From Apiospora phragmitis (lineage: Eukaryota > Ascomycota > Sordariomycetes > Amphisphaeriales > Apiosporaceae): a DNA stretch of 64,000 bases. The position numbers were made by a program, and so were the translations under genes. Numbering within the stretch: the stretch's first letter is position 1; every line of letters begins with the position of its first letter. Below, piece after piece: positions 34,079 to 45,607 of this stretch. Below the pieces are notes generated by a model. The model saw only the letters and a list, made by a program, of their open reading frames with translations, made no database searches and was not told the DNA's origin. Location of the stretch: NCBI GenBank assembly GCA_038363925.1, contig JAQQWL010000004.1, positions 682,001-746,000 on the forward strand. The letters are read 5' to 3'.

Positions 34079-34355
34079 CCCCTGAATTATAACTGGTCCG
34101 TTTGCAGGCTACGGGAGGGGAGGCTGATAGGAAGATACTAACAGAAGTTGCATTGTGCCTCTTCCAGGCAGAATACGGAAGGCCGAAGCAATATGTCACA
34201 AAGTCGATGACAAGAAAAAGCCTATTGAACCATTCAAGAAACTTGTTTGGGAACCTCACACTGAACAACGCATGTATTTGTTAGAAAGCGAGACTTATTT
34301 CGGAGCAAGTGACGAGGTCTGGTTCATCTTACTTCTATTTGCTAAAGCTGCTGGA

Positions 34356-36051
34356 TCAACGCAGGTTGATCGTACCTTGGCTATCTAGGGGCAAAATGAT
34401 ACTGTCCATGTTGGCTGCGGGATCTTTTAACCAAATAGGCAATTCTGGGTAGTTCGGTATCTGAATCGCATCCACCTCATTCGTCATGGAAAATCTCTCT
34501 TCACCAAAGAGTACACCAGCTCCCCCAGCGGGCAGTGGCATGTTGCACGAACAGCCAAGGCTACTCATCGCAATGCCGCACAACTCGCAAGGATAATGCT
34601 CTCCGTTCTCGGGATTTTCCCACAACATGTCATCAAAACTGTTGCTCCGCAATCGCAGATCAGCACTGCCCCCGTCGTCAGTTGGAACATAGGTTTGATG
34701 CAGATCGCTTCCAATGCAAGGCCCATTTTTCAAGACTGCCTGTCGCTGGCGTTTCTCGGGATTACCATCTTGAAGAGCGTTTTCCTTAGCCTTGAGCAGC
34801 CAAGCGCCCCTCTCAGGCACTCGGATGACATTGGTTGGGAGGCGTGCCTGTACCATGGCCGGCCCGAGCGGCAGTTCTTTAATCATCCCGTCGGCACCTC
34901 TAGGATCCAAGGAAGAGAAATTGGCGAGGCCCAACTCCTGGCAAAGGGATTGGTAACTGAAAAAATGTTAGGCTGTTCACTCCGGATCGTGGTAACTTAC
35001 TCTTCTTGTAGTATCCAGCTCAATGTAGCTACAGGGTTAAACAGTTCGAGCTGTTCGGGGACCTCGATGCCTTTTCCTAGCAGACCAGCGATCACGGCTT
35101 CGACGATTCCCTTATCTTCAACCTCTCTAGCAGCGGACCACTTATAATTGGTTTCTACCGTGGTCAGCTTTATTCATACTTGGGACATCCCAACTTACCG
35201 GCTAGTATGGAATATATGACTAGTGCTAATGGCCCTGCGTGCGAAATGAGCTTGTTCACAACCGCATTGATTTGAGATGCCGACTTCTCCTGTACTTTGT
35301 GGGAATTGTTAGGGTCGTCAGAAACAGACAGTTCTCCCCAGCTCGGCAAAGCTTGCGAATGCACCGGATCAAATGTTCCAGCTTCCAGTCTTCCTCGCCG
35401 CTGACGCTGACTTTTGGTTTTTTATCAACGTGAGTCTCGTGATGATGTTGTTCAGGTCTAGTTGCATCGCATCCCTCGCCGTACATAGCTCGATGATGTC
35501 ATCATAACCGACTTTATTCAAGCTCGAGCCATTTCGTTGCGCAAGTCGTTTAAGGCCGCGTTGTGTCTTATCTAGAAACATCTTGATCGCATTCTGTATA
35601 GGTTCTCGCGAATCAGTCGATTGAAGAGGCTGTTTTCTCTTTCTCTTCCTCTTAGGTGGCGACTGCTCGGGCACGTTGTCCTGTTGATGCGCTGAGAGCG
35701 ACGCCTTGGGAACAGGTTTGACGATGTGACTGTTCTCGTTTAGCCTTGAAACGGCACTTCCAGCCAGAAAGACCAACCCGCCATTGATCCATTCGCCTAT
35801 AGGCAAAAGTTTGTAGAAACTGTTGATATGCTCGGATGTATCGCCTACGGAGGTACTCTCGAAAATCGGCAAATCGTAAACTGATTTGCTCGTACTTCGG
35901 CTACCGTGATAGGCCGCAAATGTACTTCGATGATTTCCCGTTGTGGCTCTGAAGATGAGTGAAAAGATATAATAGCCTCGCCTGTGTAAGGCTGATATCC
36001 CTCCGCGACTTTCTCCAGCTCATCCAAGGGGATACTGGTGCGAGGAATCAT
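34356..36051 (-). CDS. multi-exon hypothetical protein, apparently mostly intact
   Basis: Exons on the minus strand: ATG 36051 (MIPRTSIPLDELEKVAEGY), then FYKLLPIGEWINGGLVFLAG, a nuclear-localisation-like run (PPKRKRKRKQPL), GYDDIIELCTARDAMQLDL; then VNKLISHAGPLALVIYSILAG at a GTAAGT intron; WSAAREVEDKGIVEAVIAGLL; SWILQED at another intron (GTAAGT...TTTTTTCAG); and a last exon to 34356 containing HYPCELCGIAMSSLGCSC, a Cys-rich cluster that could bind metal. No nonsense codons are seen in the last four segments. The joins near 35850 and 35380 are unresolved and could include a frameshift. No family recognised; a nuclear role is only suggested by the basic run. Confidence 0.5.
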
Positions 36052-36176
36052 GGCTCAGCGTTTTCGACTTCGACGTAGGCCTCAGGACATAGAAAGCACT
36101 GGGGAGAAATCAGTAAACTGAAAACATGGGGGAGAGATCAGGACACGGAAAACAGGTTCAGACATGTACCAACAAC

Positions 36177-36208
36177 CCCTGCACGATTCTACGTAGAATC
36201 GTGCAGGG
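36177..36208. repeat. 32-bp perfect palindrome
   Basis: CCCTGCACGATTCTAC followed immediately by its exact reverse complement, with no spacer. It lies in the intergenic region upstream of the minus-strand gene at 36051. Confidence 0.9.
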
Positions 36209-36777
36209 ATCTGTGATGCAGGTGCTGCCAAGTCCTCCAATAACCCACACAAGATTGCTGAAATAGGAGGCCTCGAACCTGGTCTGCCCCATCCACCCAC
36301 ACACACATCTTGAAGCCAACTTCGCAGACCAGATGCCAGGCGATCCAACCGGGCTAATCGAACCCGGTTTAGACCGTCACGACCACGGGGTATGATACCA
36401 CACCTGGCCTGTCATTGAGCTGATGTTTACATTGGGCTCCATCGAGGGCAATGCTAAATTGCCGACATAGACCTTGCTTTTTCATTGAGCTCGGTCCTGG
36501 GATGTATCTGCACATTTGCAGGAGTCTCACTAGGCGCTGGACTATCAGCGGGGATAGTGCCGGAATTGCATGGCTGATCGATACTCAACCAACTCGGCGC
36601 AACCCTGAGCTGTCACCCAGACGATCCTCGTTCCTCACCACTGCTACTACACCTCGCAAGGTTGTATAACTTGATATAAACTGCCCTGCCCTTCTGCATG
36701 GCTACCTGAGATGACTGCCTTATCCACCATGCCACTATGCTCACCGAGTTTTCTTCTGAAAGTACACTCTGGCATCC
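36209..36777. other. intergenic, no gene seen
   Basis: Only unsupported short frames. Likely the promoter of the Ras-membrane fusion gene. Confidence 0.35.
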
Positions 36778-38132
36778 ATGGAGTACCTACTACGTGGCCC
36801 TGGCGCCGCATTCGCCTTTGTGCCTACTATCGTGTTGCCGAGCACCTTCTGCCTTGCGTGGTTCGCCTACCGTCCCCACTCCCACCCGTCTAGGGCCCGC
36901 TGGGAGCGCACCATCCTCTTCCTCGTTGGTTGTTTCAGTGTCCTCGCCTTCCTCCTGGTCGGCTGCGTGTTCTTTGTACTGGCGCTTCGGGGTGAGCCTG
37001 CGTGGAATGAACGACTCTGGAACTGGGATGTCTTAGGCATTATCCTTATCGATGTAGGTGGTTTAATCGACTCTTCTAAGCAAGACTAACAACCACAGTC
37101 CCTATACGTGATACGTGCTCCCTTGAGTGAAGAGGCCAAGAAGCACATCCCCACCACAGCCTACCTTCGCAATCTCACAGATCGGCTCTGGTTCGCACTA
37201 TGCTTTATTTTGTTCGAGTTGCTCTTTTTTGTTCTGTCGTTCCACGCAGGCTGTTGGGCGCAGCTTGTTGCATTGTGCTCGCACTGCCTTTGGACAGCAG
37301 TCTGGTTTTGGAACCTCAAACGAGCTGGAGTCGCTGTTGTGCAACTCATCGCTACTGTCGTGTTTGGACTGGGGCAGGACTTTTTTTCGCTTCTTGTGCG
37401 TCAGTCCCTGTACTTTTTACAGAAAAGAAACTCGTCCTGATCCTTTGATTGCAGCTCCTAGCCTTTTCGTCTATTCTGTTTGTCGCGGTCGAACAATGGA
37501 GCGCCACTCAGCGTGGTGATACCGAAACCCCGTACGAACGAAGCGGCACCCCCCGAGTTGCCGGCTTTTTTGCTACGTCATATCCCAGTAAACCGAGATG
37601 CGTCTGCCTTATAGGTGCGGGGGCTTGTGGGAAAACAACTCTTCTGGACAGCCATTTTCTGTCAACTGATGGACCTGAGGAACCAGTAAGCATAAACACT
37701 GTCCACGAGTGGGCCACACGTCGCTAATACATTCCTTCACAGCGCTACCCTACAGTCGAGGATTCAATATACACTACATGCCGGACCGAGGGGAGAGAGG
37801 AACGGATTGAGGTGCTCGATACAGGCGACTGGCACACCTATTCCGAAGTTGTTGATCAATGGATAAAGAAGGCCGATGTTTGCATTTTACCTTTCTACAA
37901 CCAGGAGTCTTTTGATTTCATCAAGACTTCGACCTTGCCGCAATTATCGGAAGATGATATCTTGATTCTGTTTGCGTCGCGAAACAGTTTAAATCAAGGC
38001 AGGGAAGTAGAAGATGAAAAGGCATCGGAACTCGCACGGGAGCATGGCTGGCTGTATCGCCGTGAGGTGGACGGCTCTCCATTTACGCAGGCACTTGCAG
38101 CGTTGAGTACTAGAATGGTGTCGCATGGATGA
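36778..38132 (+). CDS. multi-pass membrane protein fused to Ras-like GTPase
   Basis: Four exons (36778-37053, 37099-37395, 37455-37685, 37743-38132) with GT-AG introns of 45, 59 and 57 nt keep one frame and give about 397 residues. Residues 1-230 hold six or seven hydrophobic helices, for example TILFLVGCFSVLAFLLVG, LWFALCFILFELLFFVLSF and LLAFSSILFVAVEQW. From residue 250 a Ras-type domain begins: P-loop GAGACGKTT, effector loop YPTVEDSIY, then IEVLDTGDWHTY in place of LDTAGQEEY, and IKKADVCILPFYNQESFDFI. The NKxD position reads ASRNSL, and the catalytic Gln is absent. There is no CaaX box (end STRMVSHG), so the helices would replace a lipid anchor. No stop or frameshift is seen. Inferred: a membrane-fixed divergent GTPase or nucleotide-binding switch. 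Confidence 0.7.
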
Positions 38133-38547
38133 CTCAGCACCACAGTGGCTGTGCGTGGCGTGTGGCTTAGCAGGGTGGTATATATTATGTCAGGACTGAC
38201 TTCACTTCGATTTGCTCCGTCTATCTTCCCATGCACTCTCTATTGCTCCCTATCGTTATATGGCGAACAAACTAGGGTAACGAAACCCAAGTTCGTTCAA
38301 CACTTAAATATATTAATCGAGTACGTGCATACGGAAGGCTAGTATCTGAACAATCTCCAATCCGTTTTAGTACATAACAGATGGATTACATCACGACAAG
38401 TAGAGATAGAGATAGTCACTAGGATGGGATGTTGCCTTCGAAGAGAAACAGAATATATATAGTATCATATAGCCTCTGGGTACCTTCGACGTTTTTTGAC
38501 ATCTTTTCTTCATAACTCCATTGCTACCTTCCACTACTTGCATCATT

Positions 38548-38763
38548 ATGTCCTGCACTTTTAAAACTCACAGTTTCAAGGAGTTGGCGTCCAACGAACG
38601 ATGCAGCCACTGCAAAAACTCCCCTTCGCATTGGGTGTGCGTGTACTACAACTGCGAAGCTCCGGCCTGTGATACCTGTGTTCAAGCGAGGGCTTCCTTA
38701 ATAGCGGCAAAGAATTCCTCAACGGCAAAGAATTCCTCAACGGCAAAGCATACGGATTCATAA
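38548..38763 (+). CDS. small Cys/His-rich (B-box-like) protein
   Basis: ATG 38548 gives MSCTFKTHSFKELASNERC. Residues 19-45 carry CSHC.....HWVCVYYNCEAPACDTC, spaced like a compact zinc-binding B-box-like fold. The C-terminus is built of an 18-bp tandem repeat (GCAAAGAATTCCTCAACG) giving AKNSST twice. 71 residues, uninterrupted. Function unknown. Confidence 0.5.
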   Translation: MSCTFKTHSFKELASNERCSHCKNSPSHWVCVYYNCEAPACDTCVQARASLIAAKNSSTAKNSSTAKHTDS

Positions 38764-38792
38764 GCAAACCTACACGCTATTTCCAGGCTTCC

Positions 38793-38875
38793 TCCCACTG
38801 CTGTCTACGTTAGCAATGTGGACCCATTACATAACGAGGTTCTCTATTTATGGATACTGCTTAGGGCCAAGACTT
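38793..38875 (+). pseudogene. fragment related to the gene at 45.0-45.4 kb
   Basis: The translated segment LPPTAVYVSNVDPLHNEV matches LPPTAAYVGNMDPLHDEV at about 45115-45165 in both DNA and protein. The rest of the gene is not present here, so this is a relic of duplication. Confidence 0.6.
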
Positions 38876-39528
38876 CATATATAGGGCGGTGCAAGGAGTG
38901 TCCCACGGTTTTGATGCTATAGTACCAGAGGAGGAAACCTCGAGAAAGTCAAGGCGTGGCAATTAGTGTGAATGAAGGAGAGGTTCGAGATACCTAGCCG
39001 TGGCTGATGATTGGAGGAGGTTAATTGAGCGATCTAAGCGCGACAGTTTCATCATCTAAGAGTGGTCAGGCTTTACCTGTCAGGTGTATCACTTATGATA
39101 ATCGAGTGCCTACATACATACGAAGCCCTGGCTTTCAAGTACCATCACTAAATATAGAAGTGTAGGAGCCAGAATCTGATTCGGTACATTGTAACCTTCT
39201 TTAAATATACTAGCGACCTTGTCCTGACCAATCGCACTGAGCCCGTTCCCTGTGTGATCTAGCATCCCACCCCGGTTCTACGTTCTGTCTAATGGCGACT
39301 GAACCGTTCGTCTCACCGCATACGAGATTACACAACAGCCTTGCCAAGAGAAGAAGCACATTCTTGATATCTCTCGGAGACGCCGTAACAGATACTTAAG
39401 TCGAGATGAGACTCTGACTACTGGTGCAATTCACTATATAAGACAGCCGTATATCAACACCAGTGCAACAACAATTCCTTATTCACCCAAGGTTTTTTAT
39501 CGCTCATAGATATTGCATTTTCTTCACC
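38876..39528. other. intergenic, no gene seen
   Basis: No supported frames. Probably 3' remains of the fragment above and promoter of the next gene. Confidence 0.35.
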
Positions 39529-39898
39529 ATGCCAGCCCAAGAAACCCGAGATCAGCTACTCAAACAGATGGCCGAGATCGAGGCCAAGGCAGCCGAGTTG
39601 CGAGCCGCGCTAGCACTATTGCCTGAACATTTGTACCCAAAGCTCCAGGATGCGTTTCGGCAGCTGGGCTACCATCTTGCCCCAGCGAAGTGGAAGGAAA
39701 TAGCTGCCAAGCACGAACACTTTGGTCGTGATTTCGTAGAAAGCCTCGGTAAGTAGAAACTACCAACTCAGGGACATCACTGACTGTATCACAGAAGCCG
39801 CAGAGCATCCATCGCAGGAGGAGACCACGAAGTACCTTGACCTCGTGGACAGTTCACTTGACCAAAACCCAGACAGCTGGCTCAAGATTCCTGCCTAG
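39529..39898 (+). CDS. small helical hypothetical protein (107 aa)
   Basis: Exon 1 (39529-39748) opens MPAQETRDQLLKQMAEIEAK, an amphipathic helix, then LAPAKWKEIAAKHEHFGRDF. A 46-nt intron (GTAAGT, branch CACTGACTG, acceptor CACAG) joins exon 2 (39795-39898) in frame, ending DQNPDSWLKIPA-TAG. No interruption. Family not recognised. Confidence 0.6.
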
Positions 39899-40391
39899 GA
39901 AAGGCTGCATACTTCGTGGTCAACTATGTTTAAAGATTTTATGACATGGCTTAGCGGTGAATGAAGCGTTCTACAAGCGCTTTGTCAAACTCAGCAAACG
40001 GGTGAAATGCGGCCTTTTCGAATGACACTGTTGACGGCAGAGAGATACATCGATGCAGCTCCTTATTGTGGTTGCTCGTAGGATAGTAATTCACAGATAC
40101 ATCATACGCCACAGTGCTAGTTCCTCGTGCACTGAAAGGCTTGGGATTTCCACGTTGCTTCTCCTACTGCTTACTCCAGCCGCAACCGCCGCCAAGCTGA
40201 GCGGTGCTTGGCAGCTGTGCCCGCAAGACCTTTGAACCAGGGACGATAGTTACATTGTTTAGGGATGGATAACGATAAAGATTGGTATATATGTAGGTGT
40301 CCCTCATTCAGGAATTCCGATCCTTCGTCTCTCCTCTTTCTTCATTATGTTAAGATCTCTCAGTTTCGTATTCCATTACTAAACAGCAACC

Positions 40392-40652
40392 ATGAGTGAT
40401 CATCACCAAAACCCTCCTAGCCAAGAGTTTCTCTTGCAAGAAGCATCTCGCACCGGAGATGTCAGTCTTGAGCACCCATCATCCTACACTCTAGAGATAG
40501 AAATCCGCTGACACAAAATCAAACTTGGTAAACAGAGTACAGCAGCTATACGCCGGCAAATGGAGATGGCCCGATCCGGCATGAAGCTAGAACTCGCACC
40601 ATCGAATAAGAAATCAGCGTTAAAGAAATCATCCCAAAGCGGGAAGGAATAG
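40392..40652 (+). pseudogene. small basic protein with one TGA
   Basis: An 87-codon frame from ATG 40392 (MSDHHQNPPSQEF) is broken only by TGA at 40509-40511 (LEIEIR-TGA-HKIKLGK), then continues AAIRRQMEMARSG to a Lys/Ser-rich end (KKSALKKSSQSGKE). TGA fits TGG-to-TGA or CGA-to-TGA. Unknown family. Confidence 0.4.
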
Positions 40653-41156
40653 AGGTTTGGGACTTTGCCCATAGCTGAGTACTTTCGCACACTTCCAAAT
40701 GGGGCGATCAAGGGGTACAGGGTTGGACAAAGCGGAGGAGTCGATATGATAGTACGCTGAAGGTGCTCCAACAGTCTGGTAGTCAAAAATGTGTTTGTCT
40801 ATGCACAGTCCCACTCTTTCATGCAATGCTGCTTTTATGTTATAAAATGTAAAGAGGACTTGGTATCCATTCTTATACTGCATTCCGTTGCATACACCCA
40901 GCGCATATACCGTCTCTAATCTTGATGAGCGGGCGTGAAGGGGGAGTATGATAAAAGATGCAGCTGCTCATCCAATTTTCTTCTCCAAACTTTCCCTCCA
41001 CATCAAGCACGACCCAAACACATTTACTACCAATCTTCACCGGATCAAGCTATTGTTGTACAGACACTTACAGCTTACTGGGGCATCTCCCACTTCCCAT
41101 TACAGTCTTGCTGCTCGTACCGTATTTCACTTCGCCGTCTCAAATTACACGGAATC

Positions 41157-42815
41157 ATGGCTCAGCTGTCGAGCCAGAAAGCTGCATCACCGACCCATCG
41201 GCCGAGGCCGGTCACTCAAGCTGGCGGGTCTGCTTTTACCCTGTTGGTAAAGTAGTGTCGCTCGAAGAGACATTTGGGCGCCAGCCTGGCGTCCATTTTA
41301 TGGCATTTACATCTGACTTTATGTTCTGCCGCTTGGCTGTAACGCCTGAAGGAGCAGCGAATCTCCGTAAAGAGCCTGTTTAAATCAAATGGGAGTATCA
41401 TGATGCGGAAGTAGCGAGGCCGCTTCAACTGGTCACCAACATTCAGGGCGGAATCGAGGCAAAGAAAAGGGCACTAGAGAGCTTCCGAAGCAATGCAATT
41501 AGGGGAATTGAGAAGCATGGCAGGCAGTTATTGCCCTTCTACCAAAGCCAGGAACAGTTTAAAGTGGTCCAGCTTCAAGTCGAGGGCCGCGTCTTGGTCA
41601 ATGATATCCAAGTAAGTCACACCCTGGCCAAGAGGTTGACCAAATGGCTGATACTTAGTAGAGATCATCTCATAAAGTACAGCAACTATTCGTCCAGCTC
41701 TTGATCCAGATTTGCTTGTATCTGGAAAACGCAACTGACTACGTTCGCACAATTACGGCCGGCCATGTCATTGCAAGTTGCCAAAGTGTATTCAGGACCA
41801 GCCTTGGCATCCGCAACGAAGCAGAGGAAAAAGCCAAGCTGCTCCAGTTGGCCTTACTTCGTCGTGTCTTCGAGATGGCTGAAGGCCGGCAAAATGAGCC
41901 CCTGTCTTGGATATCCCCTCTACCACGGGACCACAAGGCTACCACAAGCCTTCAGTTGCTGGGTTCTTTTGCCGGTATTCCCGAGTCTCCCGTCCGCGAA
42001 TCCTTTGAATTGGGGACAATGCTTCCAGTGCTGTCCAGCTGCGTAGCGTTCCAGGGCGAGTTTCCGACAGAAGGAGCCCTAGAGTTACGGGCGAAAGACC
42101 TACAGGAAAAAGTGCTGAGCCTGCCGCCACTTGTGAGGAATCCCCGACGTCGGTTTGAACTCTGACTTACCTGACCCAGAATCTACCAACAGCCATCATG
42201 ATGGATCTGTCCTACTTGGACACCCTTGACTTTCGCGCCTTCAAGATTGAGGTTCAATTGAGCGTTCCATCACTGGCTGGTCATGTCCGCGGTACCGACA
42301 TATTCGTCTGCTGGCTATCTGGTTTTGCCCCATCGCTCAGCTTCCTTATATATGCAAGGTCGCCCGAAGGGCGCGCACGACTCCTTCAACCCCAACTAGA
42401 ATATCTTCGTGGGAAAATCGATACAGGGAGGCTTGCCATCTCCTTACTCATTGTACACTGGTACTTTCACCTAACCGGGACTGGCCTGTGTAATGGGGCA
42501 GACACATCGACGGATGAGGATTCCCTCATAACGTTTCATTCACTGATCCATGGTGAAGCAGCCCTCAACGCTCAATGGGTCCTTAAGAAGCAGCTCCGTG
42601 CTTTGGAACATGTGCTCTGGAGACAAGAAGATGTGTTTCCTGGCCTGTCTGGGTTTGTTCGCAAATACGGCACGTGGGGTGACATGATGGAAGATGATGT
42701 AAGCCCAGTTCTAGCACAGTTTTGGGAGCTTACCCTTCAGGATCAAACAGCTCGAGTGGCTTTTCACAAGGTCCTGATTCATTCTGTTCCGCTCAGCTCT
42801 CGGCTTGCTATTTAG
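41157..42815 (+). pseudogene. unrecognised family, tandem copy A
   Basis: Starts MAQLSSQKAAS at 41157. A one-base slip near 41250 moves to the frame VVSLEETFGRQPGVHF. TAA at 41381-41383 (KEPV-TAA-IKWEYHD) and TAG at 41659-41661 (first codon of exon 2) both fit Gln codons. Exon borders: 41611/41659 (GTAAGT) and 42132/42180 (GTGAGG). The protein reads LLIQICLYLENATDY, KAKLLQLALLRRVFEMAEGR, then exon 3 NLPTAIMMDLSYLDTLDF, IFVCWLSGF, AISLLIVHWYFHL and FVRKYGTWGDMMEDDVSP. Each part aligns with copy B in the same order with introns in the same places. No known domain recognised; largely helical, soluble. Confidence 0.6.
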
Positions 42816-43204
42816 CACTTGCATTCCTGTATAAAAGCAGATATGTATGTTGGCTGCTGGGGAAGTGGATGGGCCGAGTTAGCGCGACCCACCACCACCG
42901 CATGAGTGTATGTCATTCGCTGAAATAAGAACCTCCATTACTGTCCCTGATCTTTGTGCCCCCCTGAACAATATTGGCACATGCCACTCACAGCATTCCG
43001 TATGTTGGTCCTAGATTTTGTCATGACACACCACCGATCTTCTCTTGGCAAACATGTCCTTGACACTGACGCCGAATCCCTGCACTCCGGTTACACACGG
43101 CCATGGCCTTCTGTGTGTCCGGCATTGCGTTACATAAACTCAGCTCCTTCTCTTGATCAATCCCCAGGTGTTTCGCCTCGCGCACTCGAGTCTGCCAGGC
43201 AACG

Positions 43205-44803
43205 ATGGCGCAGTCCATTAATCAAACAGACCCTTTGCGCTTCCTCTTTTACCTCAGAGATGCAGTCCGGCAAGACGCCGATTGCCATTTGGTGGGATAC
43301 ACAGCTAATGGTCTGTATGCGCAGTTTGCGCTCAGAGGTCAGAAGGAGGAAGAGCTACGCCGCCGGGGGAGCTCGCCAGTCAATCCTACCGGGTTAAAGG
43401 TGGCCGAGTCAGCTCTCCGGTTCCATTCCCTTATCGAAGGGCTTGCCAATCCTCAGGCTCTCTTTCGTAGCCAAGCTGTGCATGGCATCGAATCATTTGG
43501 ATCTGAGCTGGGGGATCTATATCGTGACCACTCGGAGTATGAACGCGCAAAGTGCCAGATTGAATACTCTGATCTGGCTTGCGATATCCAAGTAAGTTGC
43601 CCAAATTTGCCGATATTACTTGAACTGACCGCTATCAGGCGTCGCCAGCAGACACGCAACGGGTCTTTCTCCAACTGTTGATTCAGGTTGCTTCATGGTG
43701 TGGTCGTCCACGGTATACCGCCCAATACCAATTCCAACCTCCAAGCTTTGTGCACTTTTGTTACAATGTTGCCAGGAAGGTTCAGCAGTCGGCAAATGTA
43801 CATCATGAAGGATTGCTGTTCCACGGAGTCTTTCTTTTCCGCAAGCTTCTCGAACTCGCCAGTGGCCGGCATGATAAGAAGGCGCAAATGTGGTTTTACC
43901 CTGACGCGACACCGACCGAAAGTCTTCACTTGATCGCGGAAGTGTTACCATTCGATGGTGAACCTACCTTTGGATATCAATCGGATGGAGAATTCCTTTC
44001 CCGGTTCGAAGTATTCCAAAATGTCGTGATTTCCCCAGAGCTATTGGAAGACCGTGCTATAAAAGTACGCCATAATCTTCCCATTAACCTTCCAACGGTA
44101 GTAAGTACATTATCACAGACTTTGAGCATTGCTAATTAGCGATAGAAACTACCAAAAGAAATCTTGGTCCATCTGTCGCACCGCCAAATCACGCAGTTCG
44201 AAGCGTACATGCACGAAACGAAGCGTATTCCATGCTTTGCGGGCTCACAGTCTGTCGTGAGGATGTTTTACTGCTGGAGATCCGGCCTTACTGCATCTCC
44301 AGATCACCCGCTTCGCGAAGTCAGATAAAGGGCGTGAACATTTGTTTTACAAACAAAGACAAGCGATCTGCGATGGGAGAGGGGTAGCAAGCCTGATATT
44401 CTCCTTACTGAACATGCACTGGTACTTCACACTAATCGAAGAAGTTGGCTTAGAAATAGAGGGCGGCGTGGACGAAGACAGCATCTGTAAGGACTTTTAC
44501 TTCCTCATGCTGGACAGGACTATCCCGCATCCTCAGTTGGTGCTTTCCCATAGCCTATTCGCATTGCTGGATGTGATTGCCGATAAGGTGGAGGAGCAAC
44601 CTGGCTTGCACCAATACTTGCGCACAAGCGGTTCTTGGTATTCAGTGGGGGAGGGCATTGCGTTTCCCTCCGCGCTTCGCAGCATTGTGGCAGATCTGTA
44701 TTCGGGGATGGAGATCACAACAGCCTATGAAAGGGCTATGGACATAAATTCAGTTGGCTCTGGTCAAGCGACGGCGGAGGATCAAGTCTTGACCGCGCTG
44801 TGA
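43205..44803 (+). pseudogene. unrecognised family, tandem copy B
   Basis: Starts MAQSINQTDPLRFLFYLRDA. Exons 43205-43591, 43639-44100 and from 44146, with GTAAGT introns, carry VFLQLLIQVASWCG, FHGVFLFRKLLELASGR, KLPKEILVHLSHRQ and MFYCWRSGLTA. Near 44295 one extra base shifts into the frame LQITRFAKSDKGREHL, SLIFSLLNMHWYFTL and LRTSGSWYSVGEGIAFPSAL, ending at 44803. No nonsense codon otherwise. The shared order with copy A (MAQ start, LLIQ, R-x-F/L-E-x-A-x-GR, NLP/KLP, HWYF, YGTW/SGSW) shows they are paralogues about 30% alike by eye. Confidence 0.6.
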
Positions 44804-44996
44804 TCTAAATTTGCTCATGATTTGCTTTTTATTGTATGTATCTAGTTTCAGTATAGACCATTGCAACCACAGAGACTTTCTCGTACGTTGGAGATGCACT
44901 TGAGATGTTGGTAGGCCTAGCGTAATTAGTGACGTAACCGCCCCCTTGTCATCTTACCGTGTCCCTGGTTGTGCACACAGTCCCACTTCGAATCTC

Positions 44997-45428
44997 ACAG
45001 GTACCCGTTCTCATAGCGTCCGGGTTGTGGATGCACCCCACGCCTGGTCCCGACTGGTTCAGGCCGCACTAGTGTCGATTCTCGACCACATCATCCGACA
45101 CGCTCTCTCTGGGCTTCCTCCCACCGCCGCCTACGTGGGTAACATGGACCCATTACATGACGAGGTCTCGGCGACGCTCTATTGGCCCGCAACCGGAAGC
45201 ATTGTCGTGTCGCAAATCCAGGTATCACCCTGCAGGAATCCCATCGATTCTTACCCCCCTCTATATATGCCACTACGTTCCTCCGTTCTAGGCTTGGCAT
45301 CGTGGCCTTATCTACTTATCAGAGTCCATCTGGTAACAGGCACATGCCTTCACTGGCACAAAATGGCCTGACTCACGTGCACCAGGGAACATGTCCGATT
45401 TTGGCCAGGACAGAAACGGGACTGGTAA
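44997..45428 (+). CDS. small three-exon hypothetical protein
   Basis: Exon 1 (ending 45221) reads DHIIRHALSGLPPTAAYVGNMDPLHDEV and SIVVSQIQ; intron 45222-45291; exon 2 (45292-45332) AWHRGLIYLSESI; intron 45333-45385; exon 3 EHVRFWPGQKRDW-TAA ending 45428. Introns keep frame. No ATG precedes exon 1 in frame, so the start lies in an upstream exon or has been lost. A relic at 38793 is related. Family unknown. Confidence 0.45.
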
Positions 45429-45607
45429 TTGCCCAATGCCCTCACTGGCTCGGACCGTCGTGGGGAACATGGGTCCCGTCCGACACCATATTGGAGGCTA
45501 AGGGTTTGAAGCGCTAGGGCATGGCGAAGACATGCTACACGTAACAGAATAGTGGGATAGAAAACGAGCATAGTTTATGCCTAGAAAGAAACAATGCCAA
45601 TGACATA

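Noticed and set aside
34535..35147. Plus-strand frames of 84 and 183 codons
   Set aside because: Antisense to the spliced minus-strand gene, which has consistent intron signals there.
36178..36207. Rho-independent terminator reading of the palindrome
   Set aside because: This is a eukaryotic genome, there is no loop and no T tract follows.
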